Shown: positions 1-13,062, counted from the first letter of the stretch. The stretch: DNA of 64,000 nucleotides from Enoplosus armatus (GCF_043641665.1 NC_092195.1:19442774-19506773), one strand, 5' to 3'. Program-made: numbers and translations. Notes: generated by a model from the letters alone, not told the origin.

Positions 1-235
1 TGGGGTACACTCCGGACGGGACGCCAGTCAATCAGAGGGCTGACGCATAGACAACAACAACAACAGACAACCGGTCACACTCACAGTCACACCTACAAGC
101 AATTTAGAGTCATCAACATAACCTGCATGTCTTTGGATTACGTGAGTACCTGGATACCTGTACCCACCTGTACCCCTGAGAACCCACGCAGGCGCCGGGA
201 GAACGTGAACTCCACGCAGAAGGGCCCCCAATTAA
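1..235 (+). repeat. Widespread interspersed repeat fragment (LINE/L2-type tail)
   Basis: The stretch opens with GGGGTACACTCCGGACGGG and CGCCAGTCAATCAGAGGG, then a CACACTCACAGTCACACCTA segment, CAATTTAGAGTC, ATGTCTTTGGATTA, GAGAACCCACGCAGGCGC and finally GAACTCCACGCAGAAGGGCC. This order of phrases is that of a very common fish interspersed repeat. I recognise it from memory and cannot assign a family name. The element begins before the window. Confidence 0.7.
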
Positions 236-3200
236 ATTATTATGTTTATTATTTATGTTTTAAAAGGTGCAATCAGGGATCTGAAAGTAAACAAAAGGGT
301 ATATATTTTTTTAGCCATGAATGGTTATGGTTTGTTCTTACTGCCAATTAAACAGGCTGAACTGAGATAGTGAACATTAAATCTGTCTTGGTTAAAAGGC
401 TTTTAAAATGTTAATATACTGGTTTATTATTCATGGTTTAGCAAAGAAACGTGTGTGTGTCCTCCGGAAGCGTCACTTGAGGACAAACAAACTTTCAACA
501 ATTCAACAAGATGCTGGTTGTTCGACAGTTTTTAATTTTGAGTTTTAAATTTTGAAGGTTAGTATTCTATTGTTAAAGCAGAAGCTAAGCTTAGATCTGG
601 AATTAAAAATAAAAAAACAACAGCTCTAATTTAAACAGTTCAGATGTTCTACATGTCACATGTATTTTCAGTGACGCTATTAATGCACGTGTGTCCTCTC
701 CACCCCGTCAGAACCAAGATGAAAACCTATAATTAGGGATCTGCCTTCCTGACTGCTAATTGCGGATGAGTCATTCATGTAATAGGAGAGATGTAATGGG
801 TCAGTCTTTTCCACTGAGCAACAGTTACGAATGTTTGCTTTGCCAACACTGGACCAATATTAGTGTCATAGCTACATGGACACAGTTCCACAGTTTGATG
901 AGGTGGTTCGACAGCCTGTACGTTAATTAGAGAAAGTGGAATCTCCAGCTTTTTAAAGAACCTGCCTGAAACTTTCAACCTCACTTCCAGTTACTGTGTT
1001 TTGGCCTCAGGGGTTGTGCAGTATCTCTTGATGAAAATGTTTGTAATTGTTGGCTGTCACAGTGATCATTTCTCAGAATTACATTTTTGTTCCTGCACAC
1101 GCTGACATGTGAAAACTTCAAAGCGAGGACAGTAGTTAAAATATTAGAAATACCGATGAGTCCAAATTCCCCCAGCACAACCGCTCCCTCCTAAGACATG
1201 TTTGACTAGACACGAAACAAAACTCTCTACATTTTATTGCTGTTTTATTTTTCACATTATATTTACTAATCTATCAGTTCTGTTATATTCTCTTCAAATG
1301 TTCGTCTAAGTGCTGTTTCAAAGAATTTTCTGCTCATTCTGGTGCTTAACACTAAAAATCCATTCTCTTAATTGTAATTCAACTTATTGTACTGCTCAAC
1401 ATCAGTCACGCCGACAGACACTGATTCTAAAAGATACGAGAAGTAGGTCATTTGTCTGTAATTGTAGAATGATAAAACTTCTCACAAATAATACTGATGA
1501 GTACCGACTGTGACCTGATTTTACAATGACAAGAACGTGACGCCTTTAATTGCAGAAAGACTTACATGGAAGAAAAGTGTTCTCATTAAAGCTGGTACAC
1601 GTGAGAGACAGCCGGTAAAATCACAGAGAGGTCTATAAGCTGTTTTATTAAATATGTTTTACCAGTTCTGTGTCTATGTATCCCCTTATATGAAGAGAAT
1701 ATTGAAATCCTAATTATTACCATGAAACCCAAAATACAAAACTGTTAAAGGGACGGTACTGAAGACACTTCTTTTCTTCCTTCCTTTTCCAAATCAAACT
1801 CCTTTATCAACTGAGACGCTGCGGCTGCAGTGACTCACAGCTGCATTTCTGTGACCCTGCAATCCAATTGATGCTGTAAGTGTTACAGCATCTAAATACA
1901 GCTATTTAGTATTGTATGTAAAGTTTGAGAACTCACAAGTGGTTTTCCCAGTTTGGCCTGGCCGGCACAGAACAACTCTTACTGTTACGGTGGTCTCCCC
2001 AGCCCGATGTTTTGTTGACCCATCTATTCACCCCGACCCCTTCCTATGTGGACTTTGTTGCTCTTTATCAACATCACTTTACCTCCACCCTTGTGTGGTG
2101 AGGGAGAGGTGCGTTCCTAAATCCCGTAGCTCTGTGTTTAAAACAAAGAGGCAGAAACTTTAGCTTCCGTTCAGCTAGCGCGCCGCCAGCCTCTTGGTGG
2201 TTTTAAGTTCCTCCAAAACTCTACGCCTCATCTAGTGACACTTGTTTTAAGCATTACACTAACACAGGAACAAGCAGAATGAAATGTATTTGGCATTCAA
2301 TTGCTATGTGAGACAACATACATTTTTTAAAAATATATCGGAGTACCTGTTTTTAAAGCATTTAACTTATGATTTTAGCCCCATAATGAACTTTACTATA
2401 GATCCAATGACTTTTAAACATATTTATGCCATTTTTAACTCCTGCTGATAGATTTTTTTTTTCCACCCTTTTTACTTTAACCCTTTACACTTGCTCCTGT
2501 CATAATTACTACAGCCAGTAGAGGGCTTTGTCACCTGAATGTAAACATATATCATTTTGGGGCACCGGCTGAAACTACAGTCGCTACCTGGCTCATGTGT
2601 AGTTTGTTTTTACAGCGGCCCTCCTTGTTTTTCATTTACATCCCTTCTTAATATGTTTGATGCTTCTGTTTACTGGGGGATCAATACATCTTGACTGTCA
2701 GTCATCCAAGGTTATTGCTGCCTCCCTGTTTGCTTGCAGTAGCATAAAATCCCTGGATCGGTTGCAAGTGGTGCAGAGCATCTCAGCAAGGCTTTTTGAC
2801 CACCAGGTCCTCCAGAAAGATTCATGTGACTCAAAATCAGAGTTCAATTCAATCATTACTAGAGCTCAGCACGGTCAGGGACGTACATCAGTGAGCTGTA
2901 CAGCAGCTCTTGGGTCTCTGAGGTTTTCCTGACTGGTCCTTTGAGACTTTGCCTTTGTGGTTGTGTCACCTGAACTTTGAAACTGACACACCTGTTTAGA
3001 CTAGCCTTTCCCACCATTCACTCTCATATTATGTCATATTTTTAGGCATGTTACTTTTGTATTTTTGTGTAATGTCTGTTTGAGAAAGGTATGACATAAA
3101 TAAACATACCTTATTTTGTTTCTGTGGTTACACCATCGCTGGAATTTTCCTTTGAAATGTTCTTGTAACTGTTCTTCCAAAAGGCAAGTTTTCTGTTGGA

Positions 3201-3780
3201 AGTCACGGCGCCGAGTGGCTTCATAAATTTAAACACTTGTTGTTAGCCCTAAGCGAAAGTCGAAGTTTATGTTTGTGAAACAACCCCTGCAGACACCTGA
3301 TACGGCAGCGGCAGTAGCAGTGGTATTAGATCACAGGGTAACACTTTACAATATGGTACTTGCAACTAAATCAAAGGCATCTTCTCTTTGCTTTACATTT
3401 TAAAGTGGTACTCCAGCTATTTAGTATTGTATATAAAGTTTGAGCTTTGAACTCCATCGTCAGTGTGTGTTTTTTCCACCCATCACTTTCATGTTATGGG
3501 GCGAAGTGAACACTGCAGCCTCGAGAAAGAATAGAAGAATAGATTTCTATTGTTGTTCCCAGCTGAGCACATTATTTATGAGTGATGAATCTCTTTCTAC
3601 ATTTAATACAGTACAGTCCTAATAATAACAATGATGATAATAATTAGCACAGGGACAGGCTGTTACATGTGCCATATGTTTGTCGTTCCCTCCTTTGCTT
3701 ATATGTGCAGCTGTACTCACTCTGGGTGTCTCCCTGACACGACCGTGCCCTGTTCGGCTGTCAGAGGGAGTCATGCACTT
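236..3780. other. Intergenic DNA, no gene recognised
   Basis: AT-rich DNA with only short open frames, none with a recognisable domain or a consistent exon structure. A motif of about 33 bp (AGCTATTTAGTATTGTATGT followed by AAAGTTTGAG) at 1900-1932 recurs with one change at 3415-3445, suggesting two fragments of the same dispersed repeat. A few AATAAA hexamers are present, but no upstream coding exon was found to go with them. Confidence 0.5.
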
Positions 3781-3827
3781 TATATACAGATGTTCAACCG
3801 CAGGGCTGATCATTTGCAACAGCCATC
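3781..3827 (+). promoter_or_regulatory. Candidate TATA box and short 5' leader of the first chitin synthase
   Basis: TATATAC lies at 3781-3787, about 47 bases before the ATG at 3828. That would leave a very short 5' leader of roughly 15-20 bases. The spacing fits a core promoter, but TATA-like strings are common in this AT-rich DNA and a further upstream non-coding exon cannot be excluded. Confidence 0.35.
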
Positions 3828-6800
3828 ATGGAGAAAGACAGAGATGTGCCCAAGTAAGTAATACTATATATTCTGTTAGTTTTTTATTTGTCAGTAATAG
3901 AAGTTAATTCAAGCTATTAACAAAAACTGTTTATTTAATTAGAAATAATTTGAAAAGAATCAACAATTAGTTCAACAATCGTTTTATTTTGTAATTTAAT
4001 ATTTTTCTGTAATTGCAGTTATTTATGTTTTCATGTATACAGTTGTTGATTGTTTAGGTCATTAGGTCTTTCTTATTAATCATTTATAAGCAGTAGATAA
4101 ACATGTAATAAATTATTTATAACATGTTATATTGTAGTTATATACATGTATAATGATATTATTAGTAATTTTGACAATTATCAATTATTATTTCAACTTA
4201 TTCTATAGAGACATTATCTATCAATCTATGTCATTCTTCTTTAATGTATTACATCATATTTTTGCTGTATATGTACTATATTTCTACTTCCCGCCTCAAT
4301 AGTTTTCGACCTGCCTTCCTTCTTCAGACTTTGACGTTGTGGTGTCTTTATTTAGGAGGCCGTGGGATACCTGTGAAGAGGTCCCGGTCATTGCAGATGA
4401 ACAGACGCCATGGAAAATGATCAAACTACTAAAGATCATCACTCTGTATCTCGTCGCTGTGATTGTGTTTGGATTGGCTTTCTGTAGCAAGGTTTGCTAA
4501 TTATTATTATTATTATTATTTTTTATGCATACATAGCATTAATACTATGAATATGTAATACTACAGCTAAACACTACAGAAGTAACCATTGAATTTGTGA
4601 TTTCATTAGAATCACTCAACTCTAGCTGCTGATTCTACATTGCCCTCATATCACGGTATTAAATAACTGATTAACTCCTTTTCCCAGACTTCTTTCCTCC
4701 TCCTCATCACCTTGTCCAACGAAGGCACAAAGACCCTCCGAGATGAGCAGAAACCTGTTGCTCTGCTGTGTATCGGCTGCTCTCTCATCATTTCCAGTGT
4801 CTTTCTATTTCTCAAAAGCATCTGGAAATCATGCTACAAAACATCAAAGCTGCCAAGAAAAACAACTACAGCCCTGGTAAGACAAGAGTCAACATTTCCT
4901 AACTTTATGTCTTCTGTTGCTGATGCCAAAAACAGAGCCTGGTAGGTATCTTGACGCTTTTCTTTACCATGTTTCTAAATTTTCTTCTGCTTCTTCTTCA
5001 GGTTCTGTTCTTTGAGTTCATAGTGGCTCTGGGTGCAGCGATTCTCACGATCGTGGCAATGCCACACCTGGACATCGTGACCAACGTGACGATACTGAAC
5101 GGCGTTGCCGTCTTCTCTGCACTCCTACAAGTGATCACTCAGTGCACTGCCAAAGAAAGGAACCGCTTCCTGGTGCCGTCCATCACCGCCTTCATCCTCA
5201 TTTTGCTCGGTTACATCCTGTTCCTCGTCTTATACATCACGAAAGACCCTTCTGATATCAAAATGATCATTTGGGTGGGTCTGGCTGTTGGTGGCTCCTT
5301 CTTGGTGTCTTTCAACTGGTGGGAGAGCTACTTGAGACTGATCAGTGAGAACAGCAGCTCCGTCTTCCTCAAGAACCTGTGCAGAGATGTGAGAAAGTGC
5401 CAGAATGTGCTGCACATCCTCTCCAGCCTGCTCAGGATCGCGGTGACCGCCTGTGTGCTCGGAGCCTACGTCCCTCTGGCCAAGATGGACTGGGACATAG
5501 TGACCTCCATCCCGAGGCGTGAGACAAAAATTATAGCCATCATCATTGGGGTCCAGCTGGTCTCCTCTGCACTCTGCCACTGGTTTTCATTGGTAGCCTG
5601 CAAGATGCACGCCCTGCGACGATGCTTCATCCTGCCTTTGTACCTGGCCTCTCTGGCTGTCATGGTTCTGCTCATCGTCCCCGTTATCGTTTACTATCAG
5701 GACTACAGAACAAGTCTGAACGGGACCGCAAGCATCAACTTCACAGGCTACTGCAGTGAAGTTGTAGACGGAAGAAACCACAGCTTGAGCGGCGGCGTGT
5801 TCCCACATCTGGTTTTGGATGTTACACACACTCTGTGCTTCCTGGACATGTCCAAGATAACTGACGTTGGCATACTGACAGGTAATAAAGTAGACTCTGG
5901 TATAAGTTATACATATTATGCACAAAAATATGGTTAAAGATACTGTACTGTCTTTAGGGTCACCAGACCCAAACAAATAGAGTACAGTTTGTTAGTATGT
6001 CAGCCAAATGCGGAGGTCCTACATACCTGTCAGCCCCAGTGCTCAGGTGTGTACAGGAGCCATTGCTTTAAACTTTGGATCATGATGTATTTTTTTTTTT
6101 AAACAAAATTGGGAATGATCAATCATGCTCCATACGTATTACCAGTTAACCCTGCATGCTTATTTCATTATTTAGTGCTGCATTTTGTGGATACACTTAA
6201 CAACTCGGTACTTTGATTTGTTCGTCAATCGTCCTTCAGGTTCAGCAGTGTCCTGGTGGCTCGGTCTGGTGTTGGCCACTCTCCATCTGTGGTACCTCAA
6301 CCTGTATCGTATCCAGAGGACCCAAGACCTGTTCACCAGGAGGCTGTATGAAGGAGCCTTTATCGAGCAGTCCCTTCTCCTCAACACCCGATTCGACATC
6401 CAGACCAAAAACAGGGTGAAGACGTAAGTGTTTGTGGTGTTTGGGTAGGAGAAGTCCTCCAATTCGGTCCTCACAAGAATCATCTAAAACATTTTAGGCT
6501 GGTTAGGCTATCAAGTTACAGTTACATTGTCTCTTCTCCAAACAAAATTATGTTTCTCAAATTTGCGCATCTTGTCATATCAAGTTTTCGGGCATTTGAA
6601 ACAGCGATGGTGTATCTGTGCGCGACCATGTGGCACGAGACCTACGATGAGATGATGAACATCATTATCTCAATATTCAGGTGAGTTACACGGACTCCTT
6701 TTTTTGCAGAGAAATTCTATCATCTTCTACATCTGTTGCTGCCCAAAATTCACTCACAGTGGAGTTCCTCACTGTTCCTCTGTATGTTTCTCTGAATACT

Positions 6801-9800
6801 GCAGGCTGGACAAGTACAGACCGAAGACAGAGCAAAAGTTCACAGATTTCACTTTTGAAGCTCATATCTACTTTGATGATGCATTCAAAAATGTGGAGGG
6901 GAGTCGGGGGCGTCACCTCAACGAGTACGCAGAGAGCCTTGTGGAAATCTTCACAGAAGTTTATGGGTAAGAACCATGTTAAAGATGGTCTACACAGTTA
7001 CAGTGCATTTAGTGAGTCTCAAAAATGACCATAAAGTCCAGTTCTGACCTGACAGTAGCCATCGGCACACCACCAGAGGAACACATTTTTCTCTCATTCT
7101 GTGTCATCAGCATCTTCACAAACATCGATAAGACGTTCTTCAGAAAGCAGCAGCACATCCCTGATCAGAAGATCATAAGGACACCGTACGGAGGTCGCCT
7201 TGTGGTCACCATGCCTCACGGGAACAATATCGTGGTTCACTTCAAGGACAAAGAACTCATTCGTCACAAGAAGAGATGGTCTCAGGTAGGAAAATAATGA
7301 CCTGTAGACTCCAGAAGGTACATTTACATGTACCGTTTACAGTTCACTTCATATTAAGAAATGTTTTTAATATATTGGAACATTTTTCTATTTCAAGCTC
7401 AACAATGCTTGAACACTTGAATCGGGAGAACATTTTGTTAATTGTTATTTCTTATTTTCCAGGTCATGTACCTTTACTATCTTCTGGGCTGGAAACTCAT
7501 GACCAAATATTACGCACGCTGGCAGAAGGGAGAGGATGAGAAGGAGCTGAGAGCGGCGGTGCGGGTGAGACCAGAGAAACACTTTTGTTGATGTTTTTGA
7601 TGAGTTTGAACACGCAGTATTTCTAAATAAAGCCTAAATTTAAAACAGAGCAAACTGTGCCTGTTCTTCCAGAAAGAGAAGCACAACACCTACCTCCTGG
7701 CTTTGGATGGGGACACAGACTTCCAGCCGGCTGCTGTGATGCTGCTCATCGATCGTCTGAAAATGTACCCACGTGTCGGGGCAGCATGCGGCAGGATTCA
7801 CCCCACTGGATCAGGTTGGCACATTGTACAATTTAAATAAGCTAAGAGAAGACAGGAAATCATCAATCATATGAATAAATAGCTCAAAGATCCACCATTG
7901 AAGCTGAAAAACCAACAGTGACTGGCACTAGACAGACATTTGTGTTGAGGTTTACATTAGCTCTGTATTTCCTCCGCAGGTCCTGCGGTGTGGTTCCAGA
8001 AGTTTGAGTACGCCGTCAGTCATTGGCTGCAGAAGACAGCGGAGCACGTGATTGGCTGCGTGCTGTGCAGCCCCGGCTGCTTCAGTCTGTTCAGAGCGGA
8101 GGCGCTGATGGACGACAACGTGATGAAGAGATACTCCACCAAGTCCATGGAGGCGAGCCACTACATCCAGTACGACCAAGGTAAAGGACGATGGTTAACA
8201 GGACTTCCTGTTTCTTTCACTCTTGGTCTCTCCCTCCTCCTCTCACATATAAATGCATTTTGTGTTCCCTGCAGGTGAGGACCGCTGGCTGTGTACTCTG
8301 CTGCTGAAGCAGGGATGGAGAGTGGAGTACAACGCAGCATCTGATGCTTACACCAACGCACCTGAGGACTTCAAAGAACTCTACAACCAGGTGAGTCCTG
8401 CAGCTGATCAGAACCTTTCCACTAATATCATGATGGCCATAAAGTTCCCACAAATAATTCATATATTTCCTTCCGATATTCAGAATCTGCATATCAGAAT
8501 CATATATGAATGTGGATCTCATTGCTTGCAAGTTGTCATTAAGCCAAAAATCACATCAGTCATGCTAATGATTATTTGCCACCTTCAGCGTCGGCGATGG
8601 GGACCATCCACAATGGCCAACGTGGTGGATCTGCTGGGTTCCACCAACGTAATTTCCAAGAGGAACCCATCCATGTCCAAACTCTTCATGTTCTACCAGC
8701 TCTTCGCCATCACCTCAGCCATCCTGGCCCCTGCCACTATCTGCCTTTTGATCGCAGGTCAGTGTTTTGAGTTTGAGCACATGATCTCTGCACGTACAAC
8801 TTTTCGTGAACTTTTGAGATCAGCTAGACTTCACTGGACGTATGATTATCTTACAAATATTACATTTGAATGAATGCAAAAATAAAAGGCAAGAAGAACA
8901 TGTAATACTAATATGTATGCACGTTCCTCCTCTTTTGTGATCTCCAGGTAGTTTGTCTTTCATCTTTAACATGAATGCCAGCGGTGCCCTGGTCCTGGCT
9001 GTGATACCTCCTGTCATTTACCTGATTCTTTGCTTCAAACTCAAGTCAGACACTCAGATCACTATTGCAGCAATCTTGAGTGTCATATATGCATTCCTCA
9101 TGTTGGTGGTGACGATGTCTATTATTGGTAAGTTATATTCAAACAAGTATAACTTGTCTGCTTTATTTTGACTAAGTAAAATCATTTTAGAAGCACTGCT
9201 TGAACCTGCTTTAATTCCCAAAACTCTCCATACTTTTATCTTTCTTCAGGTTCAATGGTGAAGGACCGAACCATCCTGACACCCAGCAGCATTTTCGTCA
9301 TCTCCATGGCCATCATTTACGTCATCACTGCGATAATGCATCCTCAGGAAATTCAGCTGGTGTTCCACGGCTTTCTCTACATTATATGCATCCCCAGCGC
9401 CTACCTCCTGCTCACCATCTACTCCATGGTCAACATGAACAATGTGTCCTGGGGCACCCGGGAGACAAAACCTGCAGCTGGAGCCGCAACGCCTGCAAGC
9501 ACCCCACAAACAACAGCCCAGAAAGGTAGATACCAGGTTGAAAGTAAAAAAAGAGTCTATTGTCATGCCACTCACAGTGCAACACTAGACCAGTATTGTT
9601 CATGCTGACTGAACTGAAGCTGATCTTCATCCTTGCAGCTAAAAGCACCTTCCACCGACTCTTCTCGTGGGCCAAATGTTGTAAAAAATCCAGCCAGAGA
9701 TCTGGAGGCGGGCAGCTCAGTGTCAACCAGGAGAATCTGATGCCAGAGTTTGCACAGCCTGAACCCCAGCCCCAAAACACTATTGTGGAGGACATAAGGA

Positions 9801-12041
9801 TCCCTGAGGAAGAACAGAGGTAAGTTCAGGAGGTGGAACATCGATTGAAATGTACTGTGTCAGTAAGGTGTGCGATGATACTAATGATTTTCCTGATTGT
9901 GTTTCAGGCAAGTGGAGCCTGTGTTCGACTGTCCTGCCCAATGTAAGTTCAAACTATTTTGCAAAAATCAGGATGAAGTTTTGTTTTGCAAAAAATTCCG
10001 TTTTATACCCCCCCGTCTCGCTCTTTTCTCCAGGTTGGGTCACACAACTGCAGAATGCATCCAGTGACATGCGACTGCAGGAGGACTCACTCGACCAGGT
10101 GTGCATGTCTCGTTTTAGCAGCTTTTCATGATTATCTGCCTCTAAATCACATTATAATTGTCTGAAAATGATGCTCACCCTGTTCGGTTTCCCAGTGCAG
10201 GCGAAAACTGACCTTAACATGAAATTGAGGCATTTGTAGTAGTTTTTGTTATTTGCTGTATCTAAACATGCACAAATATAATGATGATTATTACAAATAG
10301 GACGGTTGATGCTCGTTACACAAATATTTCATTGTCCGAGTGGGTTTATACTGTTGCTAAACTCAAACACTAAGAGTGATGGTGAATTTTGGGATACACC
10401 AGTAAATGTGTACATACAGATTGTTTCCTGTCCTATCTGTGTGAGTTTTAAGAAATGTCAACATGAATTACATTTATAGGCTAATTAATTGAAAGGGTTT
10501 CTCTGCAGGAGGAGGAGCACTTCTGGAATGAGCTTCAGGAGAAGTACCTGCAACCTCTGGTTGATGACAAAGAGAGACAGAAAAAGATTGCCAATGACCT
10601 GCGAGAGCTTCGAAACAAGGTAGCTGTGGGGAGCTGAACTACGGTACATGTCTAACAGGAAATCACTGCGCAGTTCATCTTAAATTCATCCTATCACTTT
10701 TCATCTCACACAGATAAACTTCGCCTTCTTCATCATGAATGCCCTGTGGCTGGTGGCGACATTTACCCTCCAGCTCTTCGAGGCCTCCTTCTCCATCAAG
10801 CTCCCCAAGGTCGGCCTCGACCTCGTGTCCACCGGAGAATTCGTACAAATCGATCCCATCGCCTTCATGTTCATTCTGGGATTTGCCGTATCGGTTGTGA
10901 TCCAGTTCTTGGCCATGTTTTACCACAGGTGACCACTTTGTTTTCCCTCAACAGGGTTTTGATTTTGATAATGTTCATATATCTGTTTGTATAAAATCTA
11001 ACTTTCTTGTTCTGTGTTCATCCAGAATCTACACTCTGATCCATTACGTAGCCTTTCTGGACACAGAGCCCAAAGAGCAAAAACCTGAAAAAGAAGAATC
11101 TTTCCTGCCAAGCAAAAAGGTATTTACAACTGTTGCTGTTGTTTCTACCACTGCTACTGCTTCTACTAATAGCGTTGCTTATTTTAATACACCCGCTGCT
11201 GCTGCTGCTACTAGTCTACAGTTAGTATTGTAACAACTTGCAATGATACCAGAACTATTGATAAAAAAATATGTTCTTTGTTTATTGCAAATGTCCAAAA
11301 TACTAAATGGCACGCAACTTTTCTCATGAAAGTTAACTTATGAAACAGTCAGAACTTTTTGAGGCTGACATGCTCAAAAACATCAAGGGAGGTGTGCAGC
11401 ACTGCTGAAGACAAGACATGACTCGTAAAGATTCAATTAATTCTTCTACTAAGCACTGAAGAAGGTATATTAGTAGTAAAGTACATATACAGCTAAAGTC
11501 TACGCTGCACAACCGTGAGTCCTCATGCCTTCTTTTTATACTTGTTTTTACAGAAACATTTTATTATAGTTTGGGTTGAAAAGCAGTGAACCTGTGTGTT
11601 GACATTCAATCATGTCCAAGACCAATCAGCATTCATTGTTATTCTTATTTGATTTTAATCCACACAAAGGACAACAGCACTAGGATTTACCTCACTCTAA
11701 TTGTTCAGGTTACGTAAGATGCAAAGACAGAAAATTAAATTTAAATTGCCTTGAAAATACTTTGGCTTAATAACTGAAGCCAGCAGGTACTTATTGTAAT
11801 GACCAGCTGCGCCCTCCTGCCATTGCGGTTTCACTGGAACAAATATCTGAATCATCTGTCAGAAGTGTTCCAGGTGTGGTGGCAATTATGTGCGCTGATG
11901 TTCCTTCAATCTGCTCCCACCCAGGTCGATTCTGTGACTAACCCTGACTCCGACTCCCAGGACGAGTGGGAACCTGACAGCGATGATGAGTTCCCCTCTA
12001 GCTTGTACAACAGAAGTAGTGATGGAGGCACTATGGTGTAA
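3828..12041 (+). CDS. chs1: Chitin synthase, tandem copy A (22 coding exons, ~1283 aa)
   Basis: Membrane glycosyltransferase (GT2 family) that polymerises UDP-GlcNAc into chitin. Exons: 3828-3853, 4356-4491, 4688-4876, 5002-5881, 6240-6423, 6585-6680, 6805-6966, 7111-7285, 7463-7564, 7673-7814, 7980-8180, 8275-8390, 8589-8757, 8948-9127, 9250-9525, 9639-9819, 9908-9942, 10034-10098, 10509-10619, 10714-10928, 11026-11119, 11925-12041. All junctions are GT-AG and keep phase (3852 nt with stop). Visible: multi-pass N-terminal region (exons 2-5); DGDTDF from residue 662; SPGCF from 728; EDRW 766-769; QRRRW 803-807; membrane cluster in exons 13-15; WGTRE 987-991; heptad-like exon 19 (residues 1106-1142); another membrane region in exon 20; acidic tail rich in D/E/S. 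The architecture matches animal (insect-like) chitin synthases. The start gives MEKDRDVPK, parallel to copy B. Exon 4 is almost identical to that of copy B. The paralogue name is uncertain. Confidence 0.95.
4978..5889 (+). repeat. Near-identical block shared by chitin synthase copies (member 1)
   Basis: This 912-base block contains exon 4 (880 nt) plus 24 bases of the preceding intron and 8 of the following one. It matches 20685-21596 with a single visible difference (ATT versus ACT codon, Ile versus Thr). Adjacent exons 3 and 5 and the surrounding introns differ at many positions, so the identity is local. A gene conversion tract is the simplest reading. Confidence 0.9.
7641..7819 (+). repeat. 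Second homogenised block, exon 10 (member 1)
   Basis: The block contains the last 32 bases of intron 9, all of exon 10 (DGDTDF catalytic exon) and 5 bases of intron 10. It matches 24221-24399 with three differences clustered near the 3' end, one of which changes Arg (copy A, YPRVG) to Leu (copy B, YPLVG). The identity inside the intron, with unrelated intron sequence just upstream, argues against coding constraint alone. Confidence 0.8.
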
Positions 12042-13056
12042 ACACAGACTCTGCGCACACTTTGTTTAGCACTTTGAAATATCCACTGCATGTGAGATTT
12101 TACCAACAAATGTCTTTATATGTATTATTTATGTTTTGTTATTTATAAAAAGCTCTTATTGAACCAAATGTCATAAAGTCCAGAAAACAAATGACACATA
12201 TTCTAGATGACAATGTATAAAGAAGGATATAACTCATGAACAAGAACAAAACAACCTCTGAAAACTATTTGTGTGTATGTGCATATTAAAAGACCCAGTT
12301 TAATGAAACCGTAATGTGAAGAGGGATGAATGAAGTTTAGAAACAATTTTGACAATGTGAAGAGAAATGACACTGTCTGCGTCTACCGTCACAGACTAAC
12401 TCATGAAGTTTGTTTCATGGTGAACAAAGTCAGAGAAATCATCGCTTGAATCCTGAAGATCAGGAAAGTCTTAAATCAGTGATGAATTGATAAGTGATGA
12501 ATTGATAAACTTCGTTTTGTACTACATGATCAGGACAGCACACAGTGTAATATTTTCTACTGTGGCATCACTGCTGTCCTCATCAAGTATATTTATGTGT
12601 TACACTGTGTTCAAAACATCTTGGATGTTGGAGAAATGTAGAAGTTCAGCTATTACTTTTTTAAAAATGTCTTTATCTTTATTGCTCTAGATATAATACG
12701 ATTTTTGCCATGAATAAGGCCGCAGACAGCCATAGAATGAAAAGAAAAGAACTTTTATATATTTGTTATGTATTTCCCTTATTGTCAATTGCTTGTAATT
12801 ACGGTAAAAATGCCTGGATGGTGGAAAAACTCTGGAAGAAAAGAAGCTCTCCTGTTATGTGTGTCAGAGGAGGCAACGAGCACTAGCACATATCAGATCA
12901 TGATCTTTGTTTATATCTATTTTTGAATGGAGAAAAAAGTTTAACTAACTAAAGTAAAGTTATGTTTTTGTGTTTATGTTATGTGTGATTTGACCTTTTT
13001 ATGCAATATTAGTCTGTTAGAGGCTGTTTTATTTTGTGTTGTTATGTGTGTTTCTC

Positions 13057-13062
13057 AATAAA
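13057..13062 (+). terminator. Polyadenylation signal AATAAA, chitin synthase copy A
   Basis: AATAAA lies about 1 kb after the stop codon at 12041 and is followed by a T/G-rich stretch (CTCTGTGATGAAGTTTTT), as expected of a cleavage site. This implies a 3' UTR of about 1.0 kb. Earlier weaker variants exist, so alternative ends are possible. Confidence 0.5.

Noticed and set aside
2657..2932. 91-aa frame with a hydrophobic start
   Set aside because: No splice context, promoter or family resemblance; likely chance.
4951..5937. Stand-alone 328-aa membrane protein gene
   Set aside because: It is exon 4 of chitin synthase A plus read-through into both introns. The acceptor TTCTTCTTCAG at 5001 and donor GTAATA at 5882 define the exon, and the same applies to the 344-aa frame at 20622-21656.
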